From Nonomuraea candida (lineage in GTDB: Bacteria > Actinomycetota > Actinomycetes > Streptosporangiales > Streptosporangiaceae), in the NCBI RefSeq assembly GCF_000725485.1, contig NZ_JOAG01000008.1, positions 124,001 to 188,000 on the forward strand: 64,000 bases of DNA. Direction: 5' to 3'. A program made the position numbers and the translations under genes. Under the pieces are notes generated by a model. The model was not told where the DNA came from. It was given only the letters and a program-made list of their open reading frames with translations, and searched no databases. Of this stretch, positions 24,200-33,135 are shown piece by piece (position 1 is the first letter of the stretch; each line of letters starts with the position of its first letter).

Positions 24200-24948
24200 G
24201 AGCCGTGCCCGAAGAGCAGGTCGCTCAGGTGGTCGTGGATGGCGTGGAACTCCGGCGTCCGCATCATCTCGGGCGTGCGCGGACGCGGCAGGTCGATCTC
24301 CACCATCTCCACCACCCGGCCGGGACGCGGGCTCATGACGGCCACCAGGTCCGACAGGAAGATCGCCTCCCCGATGCCGTGGGTGACCATGAGCGTGGTG
24401 GCGGGCTTCTCGGTCCAGATCCGCAGCAGCTCCAGGTTGAGCCGCTGCCGGGTCATGTCGTCCAGGGCGCCGAACGGCTCGTCGAGCAGCAGCACGCTGG
24501 GCTTGACGACCAGGGCGCGGGCGATCGACACGCGCTGGCGCATGCCGCCCGACAGCTCGGCGGGCCGGGCCTTCTCGAAGCCCTCCAGGCCGACCAGCTT
24601 GATCAGGTCCTCGATCACGCCAGGCTCCGGCTTGATCCCGGCCACCTCCAGCGGCAGCCGGATGTTGGCCGCGACGCTGCGCCAGGCCAGCAGCGCGGAG
24701 TCCTGGAAGGCGATGCCGAGGTGGTGGCCCTGGCGCAGCTCCTGCGGCGTCTCGCCGTTGACCCGGATCTCGCCCGACGTGGGCTCCTCCAGGCCGGCCA
24801 GGATGCGCAGCACGGTGGACTTGCCGCAGCCGGACGGGCCGAGCAGCGACAGGAACGAGCCCTTCGGCGTCTTCAGGTCCACGCCCTCGACGGCGGTCAC
24901 GCCCTTGCCGAACGTCTTGCTCAGCCCGGTGATGGAGATGCCGCTCAT
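24196..24948 (-). CDS. ABC transporter ATP-binding protein (SsuB/TauB type)
   Basis: The protein has 250 residues. Walker A is GPSGCGKST, the signature [15 protein letters not shown], Walker [12 protein letters not shown] and the switch [13 protein letters not shown]. This is the nitrate/sulfonate/taurine ATPase subfamily. ATG 24948 overlaps the stop of the binding-protein gene. The C-terminal [19 protein letters not shown] segment is typical of SsuB/TauB members. Confidence 0.92.
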   Translation of the reverse strand: MSGISITGLSKTFGKGVTAVEGVDLKTPKGSFLSLLGPSGCGKSTVLRILAGLEEPTSGEIRVNGETPQELRQGHHLGIAFQDSALLAWRSVAANIRLPLEVAGIKPEPGVIEDLIKLVGLEGFEKARPAELSGGMRQRVSIARALVVKPSVLLLDEPFGALDDMTRQRLNLELLRIWTEKPATTLMVTHGIGEAIFLSDLVAVMSPRPGRVVEMVEIDLPRPRTPEMMRTPEFHAIHDHLSDLLFGHGS

Positions 24949-26000
24949 GCGAGCTTCAGGCTCGGGTCGGCCTGGTAGACCTCGTTGAGGATCGACAGGT
25001 CGAACAGCTGCTCGGCCTTGATCGTCAGACCGGCCTTGGCCAGGGACTCGATGTTCTGCTCGATCAGCTCGGGCGTCATCGTGAACAGGCCGTTGGCCTT
25101 GGAGTCGTCGGTGACGACGAGCTCGTTCTGCATCTTGGCCTCCTCGGTCTGCTCCTTGACGTCGAGGTTCTGGTCCTTGCCGTAGACGGTGGCGGCCAGC
25201 TCGGCGGACCTGGCCGGGTCGGCGACGGCGTCCTTCCAGCCCTTGATCTCGGCGGTCAGGAACGCCTTGAGCTTGTCGCGCTCGTTGTCGATGGTCTCCT
25301 GGGTGACGGTGAACGTCTCGGCGACCAGCGGCAGGCCGGCGTCGGCGAGCAGCAGGTACCTGGGGTCGTGGCCCTTCATGCGCAGGTTGACCGGGCCGCT
25401 GGTGACGAAGCCGACGTACCCGTCGAGCTGGCCGGAGGTGAGCATCGACGGGTCCGACTGGAACGGCACCCTGGTCACCTGGGCGGCGTCGAGGCCGTTG
25501 GCCTTGAGCAGGGCGTTCCAGACCAGCTCGTTGGAGTCCTGCACGCCGATCTTCTTGCCGACCAGGTCCTCGGCCTTCTCGATCGGGTTCTTGCTCAGGG
25601 AGATGACGGCGAACGGGTTCTTCTGGAACGTCGCGCCGACGATCTTCAGCGGGGCGCCCTGCAGCACGGCGGGCGCGGTGATGGTGGGCGCCGACAGGCC
25701 CGCCCAGCAGCGGCCGGTGGCCAGGCCCGACTCGACCGAGGTGCCGGAGCCGCCGCCGGACAGCAGCTCGACCTGCGTGAACCCGGCGGCCTTGAAGTAG
25801 CCGTTGGTGTCGGCGAAGTACTCGCCGGCGAACTCGACGTTCTTCTTCCAGGAGAGCTGCAGCTTGACCGACCCGAATCCGCCGCCGCCGCTGCTGCTGC
25901 CGGAGGTGGTCGTGCCGTTGTCGCCACAAGCGGCCAGACCGAGCGCCAGACCGGCCAGACCGGTCGTCCGCAGGAACGCGCGACGGTCGAGGGTAGCCAT
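24945..26000 (-). CDS. NMT1/SsuA-type substrate-binding lipoprotein
   Basis: The protein has 351 residues from ATG 26000, preceded by a strong AAGGAGAAT site. The N terminus carries a twin-arginine motif (DRRAFLR) and a lipobox LAAC (Cys25), followed by a Gly/Ser linker, so it is exported and lipid-anchored. [28 protein letters not shown] is typical of NMT1/THI5-like proteins that bind pyrimidine or thiamine precursors, riboflavin, sulfonates or nitrate. Adjacent nucleobase-type genes (amidohydrolase, PucR, adenine deaminase) make a nucleobase-related ligand attractive, but this is inference. Confidence 0.85.
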   Translation of the reverse strand: MATLDRRAFLRTTGLAGLALGLAACGDNGTTTSGSSSGGGGFGSVKLQLSWKKNVEFAGEYFADTNGYFKAAGFTQVELLSGGGSGTSVESGLATGRCWAGLSAPTITAPAVLQGAPLKIVGATFQKNPFAVISLSKNPIEKAEDLVGKKIGVQDSNELVWNALLKANGLDAAQVTRVPFQSDPSMLTSGQLDGYVGFVTSGPVNLRMKGHDPRYLLLADAGLPLVAETFTVTQETIDNERDKLKAFLTAEIKGWKDAVADPARSAELAATVYGKDQNLDVKEQTEEAKMQNELVVTDDSKANGLFTMTPELIEQNIESLAKAGLTIKAEQLFDLSILNEVYQADPSLKLA

Positions 26001-26055
26001 AATTCTCCTTGAACGGCCGTGAACATGCAGGTCAGGACGGTATCCCTCGATTATT

Positions 26056-26074
26056 ACCATCGTGTGACGATGGT
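26056..26074. promoter_or_regulatory. 19-bp inverted repeat in the ABC importer/amidohydrolase intergenic region
   Basis: ACCATCG-TGTGA-CGATGGT has perfect 7-base arms. It is 56 bases upstream of the binding-protein start, next to TAATAAT on the minus strand, which could be a -10. It could be an operator for the importer or for the divergent amidohydrolase. GntR or PucR binding are possible guesses. Confidence 0.5.
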
Positions 26075-26218
26075 TTCGGACATCACCGTCCGGGGAACGG
26101 CCACGAGCCGGGAACCCGGGAAAACCGCTGGCGGCCCCTGTAGGTCCCTACGAGAGCGCCGCGCGAGGACCGTAGATCCCTCCAGCCGCCCGGAGGCTCG
26201 GGTAGCGTCGAGCGGGAA

Positions 26219-27400
26219 ATGAGACTCGACGGAATCCCCCTTTGGGACGGTACCGAATTCCGCGGCCCGGTCGATCTGACCTGGGAGCCCGACCGGATCA
26301 CCGGCGTGAGCCCCGCGCCGCCGCGCCACGCCGACCTGTGCGTGCTGCCTGGCCTGGTGGACACCCACGTCCACCTCGTCGGCTACGCCGGCCCCGGCAC
26401 GCCGCCCGACTTCGCGACCTGGCCGCTGACCACCACCCGTGACGAGCAGGTGCTGCACGGCGCCGCGCACGCCCAGCGGGCCATGCGGCACGGCGTGACG
26501 ACGCTGCGCGACCTGGCCGGCGACGAGGCCCAGATCGCGCTGCGCCGGGTCTTCGACGCCGGAGTGCTGCCGGGGCCGCGCATCCAGGTGCACGGCGTGG
26601 TGGGGATGACCGCCGGGCACAACGACCTGTTCGTGCCGCCCGCGTTCCCGGTCAGGAAGCCCACCGCCGACGGGCCCGACGAGTGCCGCAAGCTCGTCCG
26701 CACCTGGGCCCGGGCCGGCATGGACGGCATCAAGCTGACCACCAGCGGCGGCGTGCTGTCGATCGGCGACAAGAACGTCTGGCGCAACTACACCCGCGAC
26801 GAGATCAGGGCCGTGGTGGACGAGGCGCACGCGCTGGGCATGCCGGTCGCCTCGCACGCCCACTCCGAGGACGGCATCCGGGTCGCCGTCGAGGAGGGCG
26901 TGGACTCCATCGAGCACGGCACGCTCATGAGCAGGGACCTGGCCGAGATCCTGGCCGAGCGCCGCACGCCGGTGGCCCCGACGCTGCTCATCAACGAGGC
27001 CATCGCCGAGGGCCGGGTGCCCGTCACCCCCGAGGCCATGGCCAAGGCCGCCGAGCTGGTCGCCACCCGCAACGTGCTGCTGGCGCAGGCCGCCGCGCTG
27101 GGCGTGCGCTTCGTGCTCGGCACCGACGCCAACGGCCACCACGTGCAGTTCGGCGACCAGCTCGCCGAGGTGGTGCACATGACGCGCATCCTCGGCCTCG
27201 ACGCGGAGTCGGCGCTGCGCGCGGCCACCTCCGACGCGGCCGACTCGATCGGCATGCCGGTGGGCCGCGTCGCGCCCGGGCTGGGGGCCGACCTCGTCGT
27301 GCTGCGCGGCCGGCCGTGGGAGCGCATCGAGGACCTGGCCACGGAGAACATCGTGGCCGTCGTCTCCCGGGGCAACGTGGTCGCCGGCCGCCTGCCCTGA
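26219..27400 (+). CDS. amidohydrolase family protein (imidazolonepropionase-like)
   Basis: The protein has 393 residues. Metal ligands of the superfamily are visible: HxH in VDTHVHLVGY, the carboxylatable Lys region GIKLTTSGG, His in ASHAHSEDG, His in SIEHGTLM and Asp in LGTDANGHHVQ. The fold and motif order resemble the imidazolonepropionase/prolidase-like amidohydrolases that hydrolyse C-N bonds in cyclic amides or dipeptides. It is divergent from the importer operon, suggesting that it processes the imported compound. Start ATG 26219 lies close behind GAGCGGGAA. Confidence 0.82.
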   Translation: MRLDGIPLWDGTEFRGPVDLTWEPDRITGVSPAPPRHADLCVLPGLVDTHVHLVGYAGPGTPPDFATWPLTTTRDEQVLHGAAHAQRAMRHGVTTLRDLAGDEAQIALRRVFDAGVLPGPRIQVHGVVGMTAGHNDLFVPPAFPVRKPTADGPDECRKLVRTWARAGMDGIKLTTSGGVLSIGDKNVWRNYTRDEIRAVVDEAHALGMPVASHAHSEDGIRVAVEEGVDSIEHGTLMSRDLAEILAERRTPVAPTLLINEAIAEGRVPVTPEAMAKAAELVATRNVLLAQAAALGVRFVLGTDANGHHVQFGDQLAEVVHMTRILGLDAESALRAATSDAADSIGMPVGRVAPGLGADLVVLRGRPWERIEDLATENIVAVVSRGNVVAGRLP

Positions 27401-27413
27401 CGCCGGGCGCCGC

Positions 27414-28556
27414 TCAGGGAGCGGCGTCGTCGCGGGCCTGCTGCCCCGAGCGCAGCGCCAGGTAGAGGTCGGTACGGTCGCGCATCGAGGACATCCGCCG
27501 CCCGGTGAGCTCCTCGATGCGCTGCATCCGGTAACGCAGGGTGTTGACGTGCACGTACAGCTCGTCGGCCGTGCGCTGCCAGGAGCCGCACGTCTCCAGG
27601 AAGATGTCGAGCGTGCGCAGCAGCTCGGAGCCGTGCCGCGCGTCGTACTCCTCGACGGGGCCGAGCAGGTGGTCGCGGAAGGAGCGGCGCATGCTCGCCG
27701 GCAGCGAGGCCAGCAGCAGGTCGAAGCTGTCGATGTCGGCCACCGACATGATCGACACGGGCCCCGGCCCGCCGCGCGCCGACTCCATGCCGCGCCTGGC
27801 CGTCTCCAGGGCCTCGCCGAGCTGCGACACGCTGGCCGCCATCTCGCTGATCCCGGCCGCGATGCTGGTGCCGGGCGCGTCCGCCAGCAGGCCGCGCAGC
27901 TCGTCGGCCAGGCTCTTGCGCGAGGCCCGGCCGTTGACCAGCACGACCGCCTCCTGCGGCGTGCCGCCGACGATCAGGTGCCGGCCCTTTCTGGCCAGCC
28001 CCTCGTGCAGCAGCTCCGGCAGGTCGAGCTCGGGCCCGCCGGTCAGCGCCACCGCCATGGCCGCCGTCGGCAGCCCCGGGTCCGCGCCGAGCAGCCGCAG
28101 GTGCGCCGAGACCTCGCCGGGCGGGATCTGGCCGAGCACGTCGAGCAGGGTCTGCGCCCTGACCCGCTCGGCCCTGCGCTGCTCGGCGGCGAAGCCCTCG
28201 GCCGTCACCGCCTCGCTGATCGCGCCGAACGCCTGGTCGGGCGCGGCCAGGAGGAGCGGCAGCCGCCGGCGCCGGCACGCCGCGACCAGCTCGTCCGGCA
28301 GCTCGCCGAGCACGATCAGGCCGACGACCAGGCCGGCGGCGTCGCTGGCCCACAACGCGTCGGCGAAGCGCTCGCAGTCGGACGGCCGCGTGTACCAGAC
28401 CCCGCTGGTGAGCACGAGGTCGCCGGGGCGCAGGTAGCGCCGGGGGTCGGGCAGATCCGTCGGGTACGCCCGCCGCACCTCCCGGTCGAGCGCGTCGGCG
28501 CCCGTCACCACCGTCAGCCGTAGGTCCTCGCGGGCGAGCAGATCCGACAGCCTCAT
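27414..28556 (-). CDS. PucR-family transcriptional regulator
   Basis: The protein has 380 residues. The N-terminal purine-catabolism (PucR) domain reads LAREDLRLTVVTGADALDREVRRAYPTDL...LVLTSGVWY. A GGDEF-like central domain without catalytic motif follows. The C-terminal helix-turn-helix is LETCGSWQRTADELYVHVNTLRYRMQRIEEL, the PucR HTH_30. PucR proteins activate purine or related nitrogen catabolism. It is divergent from the deaminase gene and its end abuts the amidohydrolase end. TAACAT lies 8 bases before ATG, suggesting a leaderless mRNA. Confidence 0.9.
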   Translation of the reverse strand: MRLSDLLAREDLRLTVVTGADALDREVRRAYPTDLPDPRRYLRPGDLVLTSGVWYTRPSDCERFADALWASDAAGLVVGLIVLGELPDELVAACRRRRLPLLLAAPDQAFGAISEAVTAEGFAAEQRRAERVRAQTLLDVLGQIPPGEVSAHLRLLGADPGLPTAAMAVALTGGPELDLPELLHEGLARKGRHLIVGGTPQEAVVLVNGRASRKSLADELRGLLADAPGTSIAAGISEMAASVSQLGEALETARRGMESARGGPGPVSIMSVADIDSFDLLLASLPASMRRSFRDHLLGPVEEYDARHGSELLRTLDIFLETCGSWQRTADELYVHVNTLRYRMQRIEELTGRRMSSMRDRTDLYLALRSGQQARDDAAP

Positions 28557-28644
28557 GAAATCTGATGTTATGCCAGCTCAAAGGGTGAGAGTTCAGAGGT
28601 TCGCACGATGCCTCCGCTGCTCCGGGTCGGGTTTACTCGTTGCC

Positions 28645-29571
28645 ATGCGTCCCAAAGCGGAACTCCACCTGCACATCGAGGGCACCCTGGAGCCCGAGCT
28701 CGTCGTCGAGCTGGCCCGGCGTAACCGGATCGACCTGCCCACCTTCGACGTGGAGGCCATCCGCGCACGGTACTCCTTCGCGAACCTGCAGTCGTTCCTG
28801 GACGTGTACTACGAGAACATGGCGGTCCTGCGCACCGAGGAAGACTTCTACGACCTGGCCACCGCCTACCTGCGCCGGGCCGCCGGCCAGGGGGTGCGGC
28901 ACGCGGAGATCTTCTTCGACCCGCAGGCGCACCTGAGCAGGGGCGTGCCGCTGGAGGTCGTGTTCGGCGGGCTGTCGGCGGCGCTGAAGGACGGTGACGT
29001 GTCGGCCGCGCTGATCCTGTGCTTCCTGCGCGACCGGGGCGCCGAGGAGGCCGAGCAGGTGCTGCGGGCGGCGTTGCCGTACCGGGAGCACTTCATCGGG
29101 GTGGGGCTGGACTCGGCGGAGGTGGGGTATCCGCCGTCGCTGTTCCGGCGGGTCTTCGAGACGGCCGCCGCCGAGGGGCTGCACCGGGTGGCGCACGCGG
29201 GCGAGGAGGGCGGGCCCGACTACGTGTGGGAGGCGCTGGACGTGCTGCGCGTCGAGCGGGTGGACCACGGCATCAGGGCGATGGAGGACCCGCAGCTCGT
29301 GGCCCGGCTGCGGGCGGAGCGCATCCCGCTGACGGTGTGCCCGCTGTCGAACGTACGGCTGCGCGCGGTGCCGTCCCTGCGTGACCACATCCTGCCCGCG
29401 ATGCTGGACGAGGGGCTGGTCGTGACCGTCAACTCCGACGACCCCGCCTACTTCGGCGGATACGTGGAGGACAACTACGCGGCGTTGCGGCGGGAGCTGG
29501 GGATGACCGACGCCCAGCTCGACCGGATCGCCGCCAACTCCTTCGAGGCGTCCTTCGCCTACGCGGGCTGA
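28645..29571 (+). CDS. adenine deaminase (adenosine deaminase superfamily)
   Basis: The protein has 308 residues from ATG 28645. Zinc ligands and catalytic residues: HLHIEG, HAGEEGG, DHGIRAMED and NSDDPAYFGG. The motifs GVGLDSAEVGYPPSLF and PLSNVRLRAV match the adenine-deaminase branch (fungal Aah1 and PA0148 type) rather than true adenosine deaminases. It would convert adenine to hypoxanthine for salvage or nitrogen. It is divergent from pucR, probably its regulator. TTTACT lies 7 bases before ATG. A strong terminator follows. Confidence 0.85.
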   Translation: MRPKAELHLHIEGTLEPELVVELARRNRIDLPTFDVEAIRARYSFANLQSFLDVYYENMAVLRTEEDFYDLATAYLRRAAGQGVRHAEIFFDPQAHLSRGVPLEVVFGGLSAALKDGDVSAALILCFLRDRGAEEAEQVLRAALPYREHFIGVGLDSAEVGYPPSLFRRVFETAAAEGLHRVAHAGEEGGPDYVWEALDVLRVERVDHGIRAMEDPQLVARLRAERIPLTVCPLSNVRLRAVPSLRDHILPAMLDEGLVVTVNSDDPAYFGGYVEDNYAALRRELGMTDAQLDRIAANSFEASFAYAG

Positions 29572-29626
29572 CCCTCCCGCGCGGCGCCCGTTCGGCCAGG
29601 TGCGGGCGGTCTGCCCGTACGGCCGG

Positions 29627-29658
29627 AAGGGGCCCGCCCATCGATGGGCGGGCCCCTT
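29627..29658 (+). terminator. hairpin terminator after the adenine deaminase gene
   Basis: Perfect 14-base arms AAGGGGCCCGCCCA and TGGGCGGGCCCCTT enclose a TCGA loop. It can act in both directions, also ending the convergent small-secreted-protein transcript. Confidence 0.8.
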
Positions 29659-29666
29659 CACACGTC

Positions 29667-29696
29667 TGTCGTGTCAGCCGCTGTCGTGTCAGCCGC
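29667..29696. repeat. 15-bp tandem duplication at the end of the small secreted protein gene
   Basis: TGTCGTGTCAGCCGC occurs twice in direct tandem. The second copy includes the stop codon region of the minus-strand gene ending at 29689. It is another gene-end duplication of the sort seen at ilvE and mnmA. Confidence 0.85.
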
Positions 29697-29928
29697 TCAG
29701 GACGCTGCTCAGCAGCTCGTTCAGGAGGTCCAGGTCGAGGATGTCGTTGTCCTCCCCGTAGTTGTTCCACTCACCGAAGTCCCAGCCCTTGCCGTCGTCC
29801 TTGCCGTGGTTGGGCCCGGGAAGGATGCCCGACTCGGCGGTGACGCTGGGCGCCGCCGCGAGCGCGGTGCCTCCGAACATGACCATCCCGCCGACCAGCC
29901 CGGCGAGGACGAGTCCGTTTCTGACCAT
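29689..29928 (-). CDS. small secreted protein, 79 residues, unknown function
   Basis: A signal peptide (NGLVLAGLVGGMVMFGGTALA, cleavage after residue 24) is followed by a mature part of about 55 residues rich in Gly, Asp, Asn and Trp (GKGWDFGEWNNYGEDND), ending in a hydrophobic helix (ILDLDLLNELLSSVLSG). GGGAGA lies 6 bases before ATG. There are no cysteines. The design recalls small surface-active or developmental secreted peptides of actinomycetes, but I do not recognise it. Confidence 0.7.
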   Translation of the reverse strand: MVRNGLVLAGLVGGMVMFGGTALAAAPSVTAESGILPGPNHGKDDGKGWDFGEWNNYGEDNDILDLDLLNELLSSVLSG

Positions 29929-30152
29929 TGCGTTTCTCCCTGCTACCTCTCGACTACTCTCCGTAGCTATCGGAGGAAGATCTGCCCCTGCCCCAAGTTC
30001 GACAAACGCCCGTATTTTCGCTCTTGACCTGCAAAAATACGGTGTCTAAACGAACAGATGACGATGATCGCCCTATTTGACGCATAGGTGTGCGCAGCTA
30101 GACAAGGCGCGACCTTTGGCTGCCCGGTTTATGACCGTTCGGGCGGCGAGAC

Positions 30153-30920
30153 CTAGAGCACGGTGAGAATGACCGGTCCGTCCTCCGTGATGGCCACCGT
30201 GTGCTCGACGTGCGCGCCCCTGCTGCCGTCGCCCGAGCACACCGACCAGCCGTCGGAACCCATGAAGTAGTCGTCGCCGCCACCGGCCATCAGGCTGGGC
30301 TCGATCGCGATCACCAGCCCCGGCCGCAGCCGCATCCCGCGCCCCCGGGGGGCCACGTTGGGCACGAACGGCGACTCGTGCATGGCGCGCCCGATGCCGT
30401 GGCCGCCGAAGTCGTTCTGCATGCCGTAGCCCGCGCCGCGCCCGACCGTGGACATCGCGTGCCCGATGTCTCCGAGCCGGCCCCCGGGCACGGCCGCCTC
30501 GATGCCCGCCGCGAGCGTCTCCTCCGTGACCCTGATCAGCTTCAGGTCCTCGGCGCGGGCCTGCCCGACGGTGAAGGTGACCGCGCCGTCGGCGTGCCAG
30601 CCGTCGACGAAGGCGCCGCAGTCCACGCTGAGCAGGTCGCCGTCCCGCAGCCGGTACGGCGACGGCAGCCCGTGCAGGATGACCCCGTTCACCGAGGTGC
30701 AGATCACCCCCGGGTAGGGCATCGCGCCGAACGACGGGTGGTAGCCGAAGAACGAGGCCCCCGCCCCGGCCTCCTGGATGACCGTCCTGGCCAGCTCGTC
30801 CAGCTCCTTGAGCGACACCCCCACCCCGGCCGCCTCCCGCACCGCGGCCTGCACGGCGGCGACGACTCTGCCCGACTCCCGCATCGCGGCGATCTCACCG
30901 GCCGACTTGAGCTCGATCAC
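30153..30920 (-). CDS. map: methionine aminopeptidase, type I
   Basis: The protein has 255 residues and removes N-terminal Met from nascent proteins using a dinuclear metal centre. Ligands: two Asp in SVDCGAFVDGWHADGAV, His in GHGIGRAMHESP, Glu in AIEPSL and Glu in HVEHTVAITEDG. It stands alone, away from ribosomal protein genes, and has a near-palindrome over its promoter, so it is probably a second, regulated paralogue. GTG 30920 follows AAGGAGGGGCC, a near-perfect ribosome binding site. Confidence 0.92.
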   Translation of the reverse strand: MIELKSAGEIAAMRESGRVVAAVQAAVREAAGVGVSLKELDELARTVIQEAGAGASFFGYHPSFGAMPYPGVICTSVNGVILHGLPSPYRLRDGDLLSVDCGAFVDGWHADGAVTFTVGQARAEDLKLIRVTEETLAAGIEAAVPGGRLGDIGHAMSTVGRGAGYGMQNDFGGHGIGRAMHESPFVPNVAPRGRGMRLRPGLVIAIEPSLMAGGGDDYFMGSDGWSVCSGDGSRGAHVEHTVAITEDGPVILTVL

Positions 30921-30934
30921 GGCCCCTCCTTGTC

Positions 30935-30958
30935 GATAACTATACCGGTATTATTATC
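30935..30958. promoter_or_regulatory. 24-bp imperfect palindrome upstream of map
   Basis: Arms GATAA...TTATC enclose a central TATACCGGTAT core; 20 of 24 positions pair. It ends 14 bases upstream of the map GTG, immediately next to the ribosome binding site, and is strikingly AT-rich for this genome. Such a site would control map directly. Confidence 0.5.
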
Positions 30959-31039
30959 ACGGATCGCGGCGCGGGACGAGCGGAAATCGTGTTCTCCGCA
31001 CGTGCCGCCGGCCCGTGACCCCCGGTGACCGGCGCAGCG

Positions 31040-31756
31040 TCACCAGCCGGGGTCGCGCAGGTGCAGCGCGAGCTGCGTACGGTCCCGCAGCCCCAGCTTG
31101 CGCAGCATGCTGGAGACGTGGTTCTTCACCGTCCCCTCGGTGATGAACAGCCGGGCCGCGATCTCCCTGTTCGTCGCCCCCACGGCGATCATCCGGGCCA
31201 CGTCCAGCTCCCGCTCCGACAACGACTCCCGCCCCCGGAACCCGCCGCCCGTCCCCGGCCACCTGCGCAGCTCGGCCACCAGCCGGGTCGCCACCGGCCC
31301 GTCGAGCACGGTCTCCCCCGCGTACGCCTTCCTGATGCCCGCCACCAGCTCCTCCGGCGAGCAGTCCTTGAGCAGGTAGCCGCGGGCGCCCGCGCGCAGC
31401 GCGCCGAAGATGTACTCGTCCTCCTCGAACGTGCTCAGCACCAGCGCCGCCACCCCCGGATGCTCCCCGGCGAGCCTGCCGACCAGCTCCACGCCGTCCA
31501 TGCGCGGCATCCTGGCGTCCACCAGCGCGACGTCGGGGGCGCAGCGCGGCACGGCCGCCAGCGCCTGCCGGCCGTCGGCCGCCTCCCCCACGACCTCGAT
31601 CCCGTCCTCGACCTCCAGCAGCTTGCGCAGCCCCTGCCGCATCAGGTCCTGGTCGTCCACGAGCAGCACCCGGATCCCCCGCCCCGCCTCCGGCGCACCA
31701 CCCGGCGGCCGGGTCATGGGCGTTCCGCCGGGCCCGCCGTTCCCCGGCCGCGTCAT
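31040..31756 (-). CDS. NarL/LuxR-type response regulator
   Basis: The protein has 238 residues. The receiver domain has the acidic pocket in LLVDDQD, the phospho-acceptor Asp in VALVDARMPRMDG, and Lys in YLLKDCS. The C-terminal LuxR helix-turn-helix is LSERELDVARMIAVGATNREIAARL followed by EGTVKNHVSSMLRKLGL. ATG 31756 overlaps the kinase stop (ATGA), and a second in-frame ATG at 31717 repeats the MTRP start. The first 20 residues contain a duplicated segment (MTRPGNGGPGGTP, MTRPPGG). Confidence 0.9.
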   Translation of the reverse strand: MTRPGNGGPGGTPMTRPPGGAPEAGRGIRVLLVDDQDLMRQGLRKLLEVEDGIEVVGEAADGRQALAAVPRCAPDVALVDARMPRMDGVELVGRLAGEHPGVAALVLSTFEEDEYIFGALRAGARGYLLKDCSPEELVAGIRKAYAGETVLDGPVATRLVAELRRWPGTGGGFRGRESLSERELDVARMIAVGATNREIAARLFITEGTVKNHVSSMLRKLGLRDRTQLALHLRDPGW

Positions 31757-33009
31757 GGGCGTGCCGCCGGGACCTCGGCGCGCAGTTCGAAGCCGCCCCC
31801 GTCGGCGTTGCCCGCGCGGAAGTCGCCGCCGACGCCGCGCACCCGCTCGGCCAGCGACGACAACCCGAACCCCGCCGGGTCCGCCGCTCCCCTGCCGTCG
31901 TCGCCGACCGTCAGCACCACCCGCTCCGCCCCGTACGCCAGCCGCGCCCGCACCCGCCGGGCCCCGGCGTGCCGCAGCACGTTCGTCAGCCCCTCCTGCA
32001 GCACCCGGTAGAGGACCAGCTCCGCGTCCGGGTCGACGCGCCGCTCCGGCCCCTCCACCTCGAACGCGACCTCGACCCCCGTGCCGTCGAAGGAGCGGGC
32101 CAGCCGCTCCAGCGCGGCGCTGCCGGCCTGGCCGTCCAGCGCGAGCGGGCGCAGGGCGCGCACCCACCGCCGCGACTCGGCCAGCGCCTGCACGGTCAGC
32201 TCCTTGGCCTGGCCCACCTCCTCCCACACCGCCTCCGGCCGCCGCTGCCTGAACCGCTCGGCGTTCTCCAGGCTCATCTTGATCAGCGTGAGGTGGTGGC
32301 CGATCGAGTCGTGCATGTCCCTGGCCATCCGGGCGCGCTCCTCGGCCACCGCCAGCTCCCTGATCCGCTCGATCAGCCGCTGGGCCGCCTCCCGCTGCCT
32401 GCCCGCCTCCAGCAGCGCCGCCGCCATGGCCAGGGAGAAGACCGCGAACAGCACCAGCAGCACGACCTGGTCCACCATCACGGCCCAGTCGCCGCCGGAC
32501 AGCAGCGCGACGACCGCGCCCATGACGACGACGTACGCGGCCACGATGGCGACGGCCACCCGCATGCCGTACAGGAAGGCCACGTGCACCATGGCGACCA
32601 GCAGCATGGCCGAGTGCAGCCCGCTGACGAACTGCCCGACGAACGGCAGGGTCAGCAGCAGCCCCGGGGCGGCCAGCTTGCGCAGGGCGCCGGCGTCCCG
32701 GCCCGCCGGGATGACCAGCCAGAGCCCGGCCACCAGGGCCATCACGCCGGCGAACAGCCCCAGGTCGGCCGGGCCGCGCGCGGTGGCCAGGCCGCCGGCC
32801 AGCGTGACGGCGTACACGGCCCAGAACGCCACGGTCAGCACCCGGCCCCGGCCCGCGGCGAGCACCCCCGCCTGACGGCCCGTGTCCGGCCCCACCGCGA
32901 GCACCCCCGCCTGACGCGCCCCGCCCGCCCCGGGTGCGCCGTCCGGGCGTGCCCGAAGTGTCCCGCCCGCGGCGAACAGCCTGCCGTGCCACGTGTCCCG
33001 AAATTTCAC
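31753..33009 (-). CDS. NarL-type sensor histidine kinase (HisKA_3)
   Basis: About 418 residues from GTG 33009 (AAGG 9 bases upstream); the frame is open to 33075. Roughly six transmembrane helices (residues 55-170) precede the dimerisation helix with the phospho-accepting His in ARMARDMHDSIGHHL and the ATPase domain (VLTVGDDGRGAADPAGFGLSSL). It pairs with the overlapping response regulator. The N-terminal cytosolic segment contains the tandem RQAGVLA. Signal unknown; a divergent CPBP protease gene lies beside it. Confidence 0.87.
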   Translation of the reverse strand: MKFRDTWHGRLFAAGGTLRARPDGAPGAGGARQAGVLAVGPDTGRQAGVLAAGRGRVLTVAFWAVYAVTLAGGLATARGPADLGLFAGVMALVAGLWLVIPAGRDAGALRKLAAPGLLLTLPFVGQFVSGLHSAMLLVAMVHVAFLYGMRVAVAIVAAYVVVMGAVVALLSGGDWAVMVDQVVLLVLFAVFSLAMAAALLEAGRQREAAQRLIERIRELAVAEERARMARDMHDSIGHHLTLIKMSLENAERFRQRRPEAVWEEVGQAKELTVQALAESRRWVRALRPLALDGQAGSAALERLARSFDGTGVEVAFEVEGPERRVDPDAELVLYRVLQEGLTNVLRHAGARRVRARLAYGAERVVLTVGDDGRGAADPAGFGLSSLAERVRGVGGDFRAGNADGGGFELRAEVPAARP

Positions 33010-33135
33010 ATCTTCGCACCTTACGCGGCCACTCTCCGCCCGGCATCCCACCACGGGCACCATGACTCCGGTCATGGCCGGCTCTGTCCCCGGCTCGATG
33101 CGTCCCCGGCGGCGCCGGGCCTAGCGTCGTCCGGC

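Noticed and set aside
26001..26218. TPP riboswitch upstream of the NMT1-type importer
   Set aside because: The THI-element conserved blocks are absent; only a 19-bp inverted repeat is present.
31040..33046. Single fused kinase-regulator protein
   Set aside because: The regulator frame stays open upstream, but that part is the out-of-frame shadow of the kinase; the ATGA overlap at 31753-31756 marks two genes.
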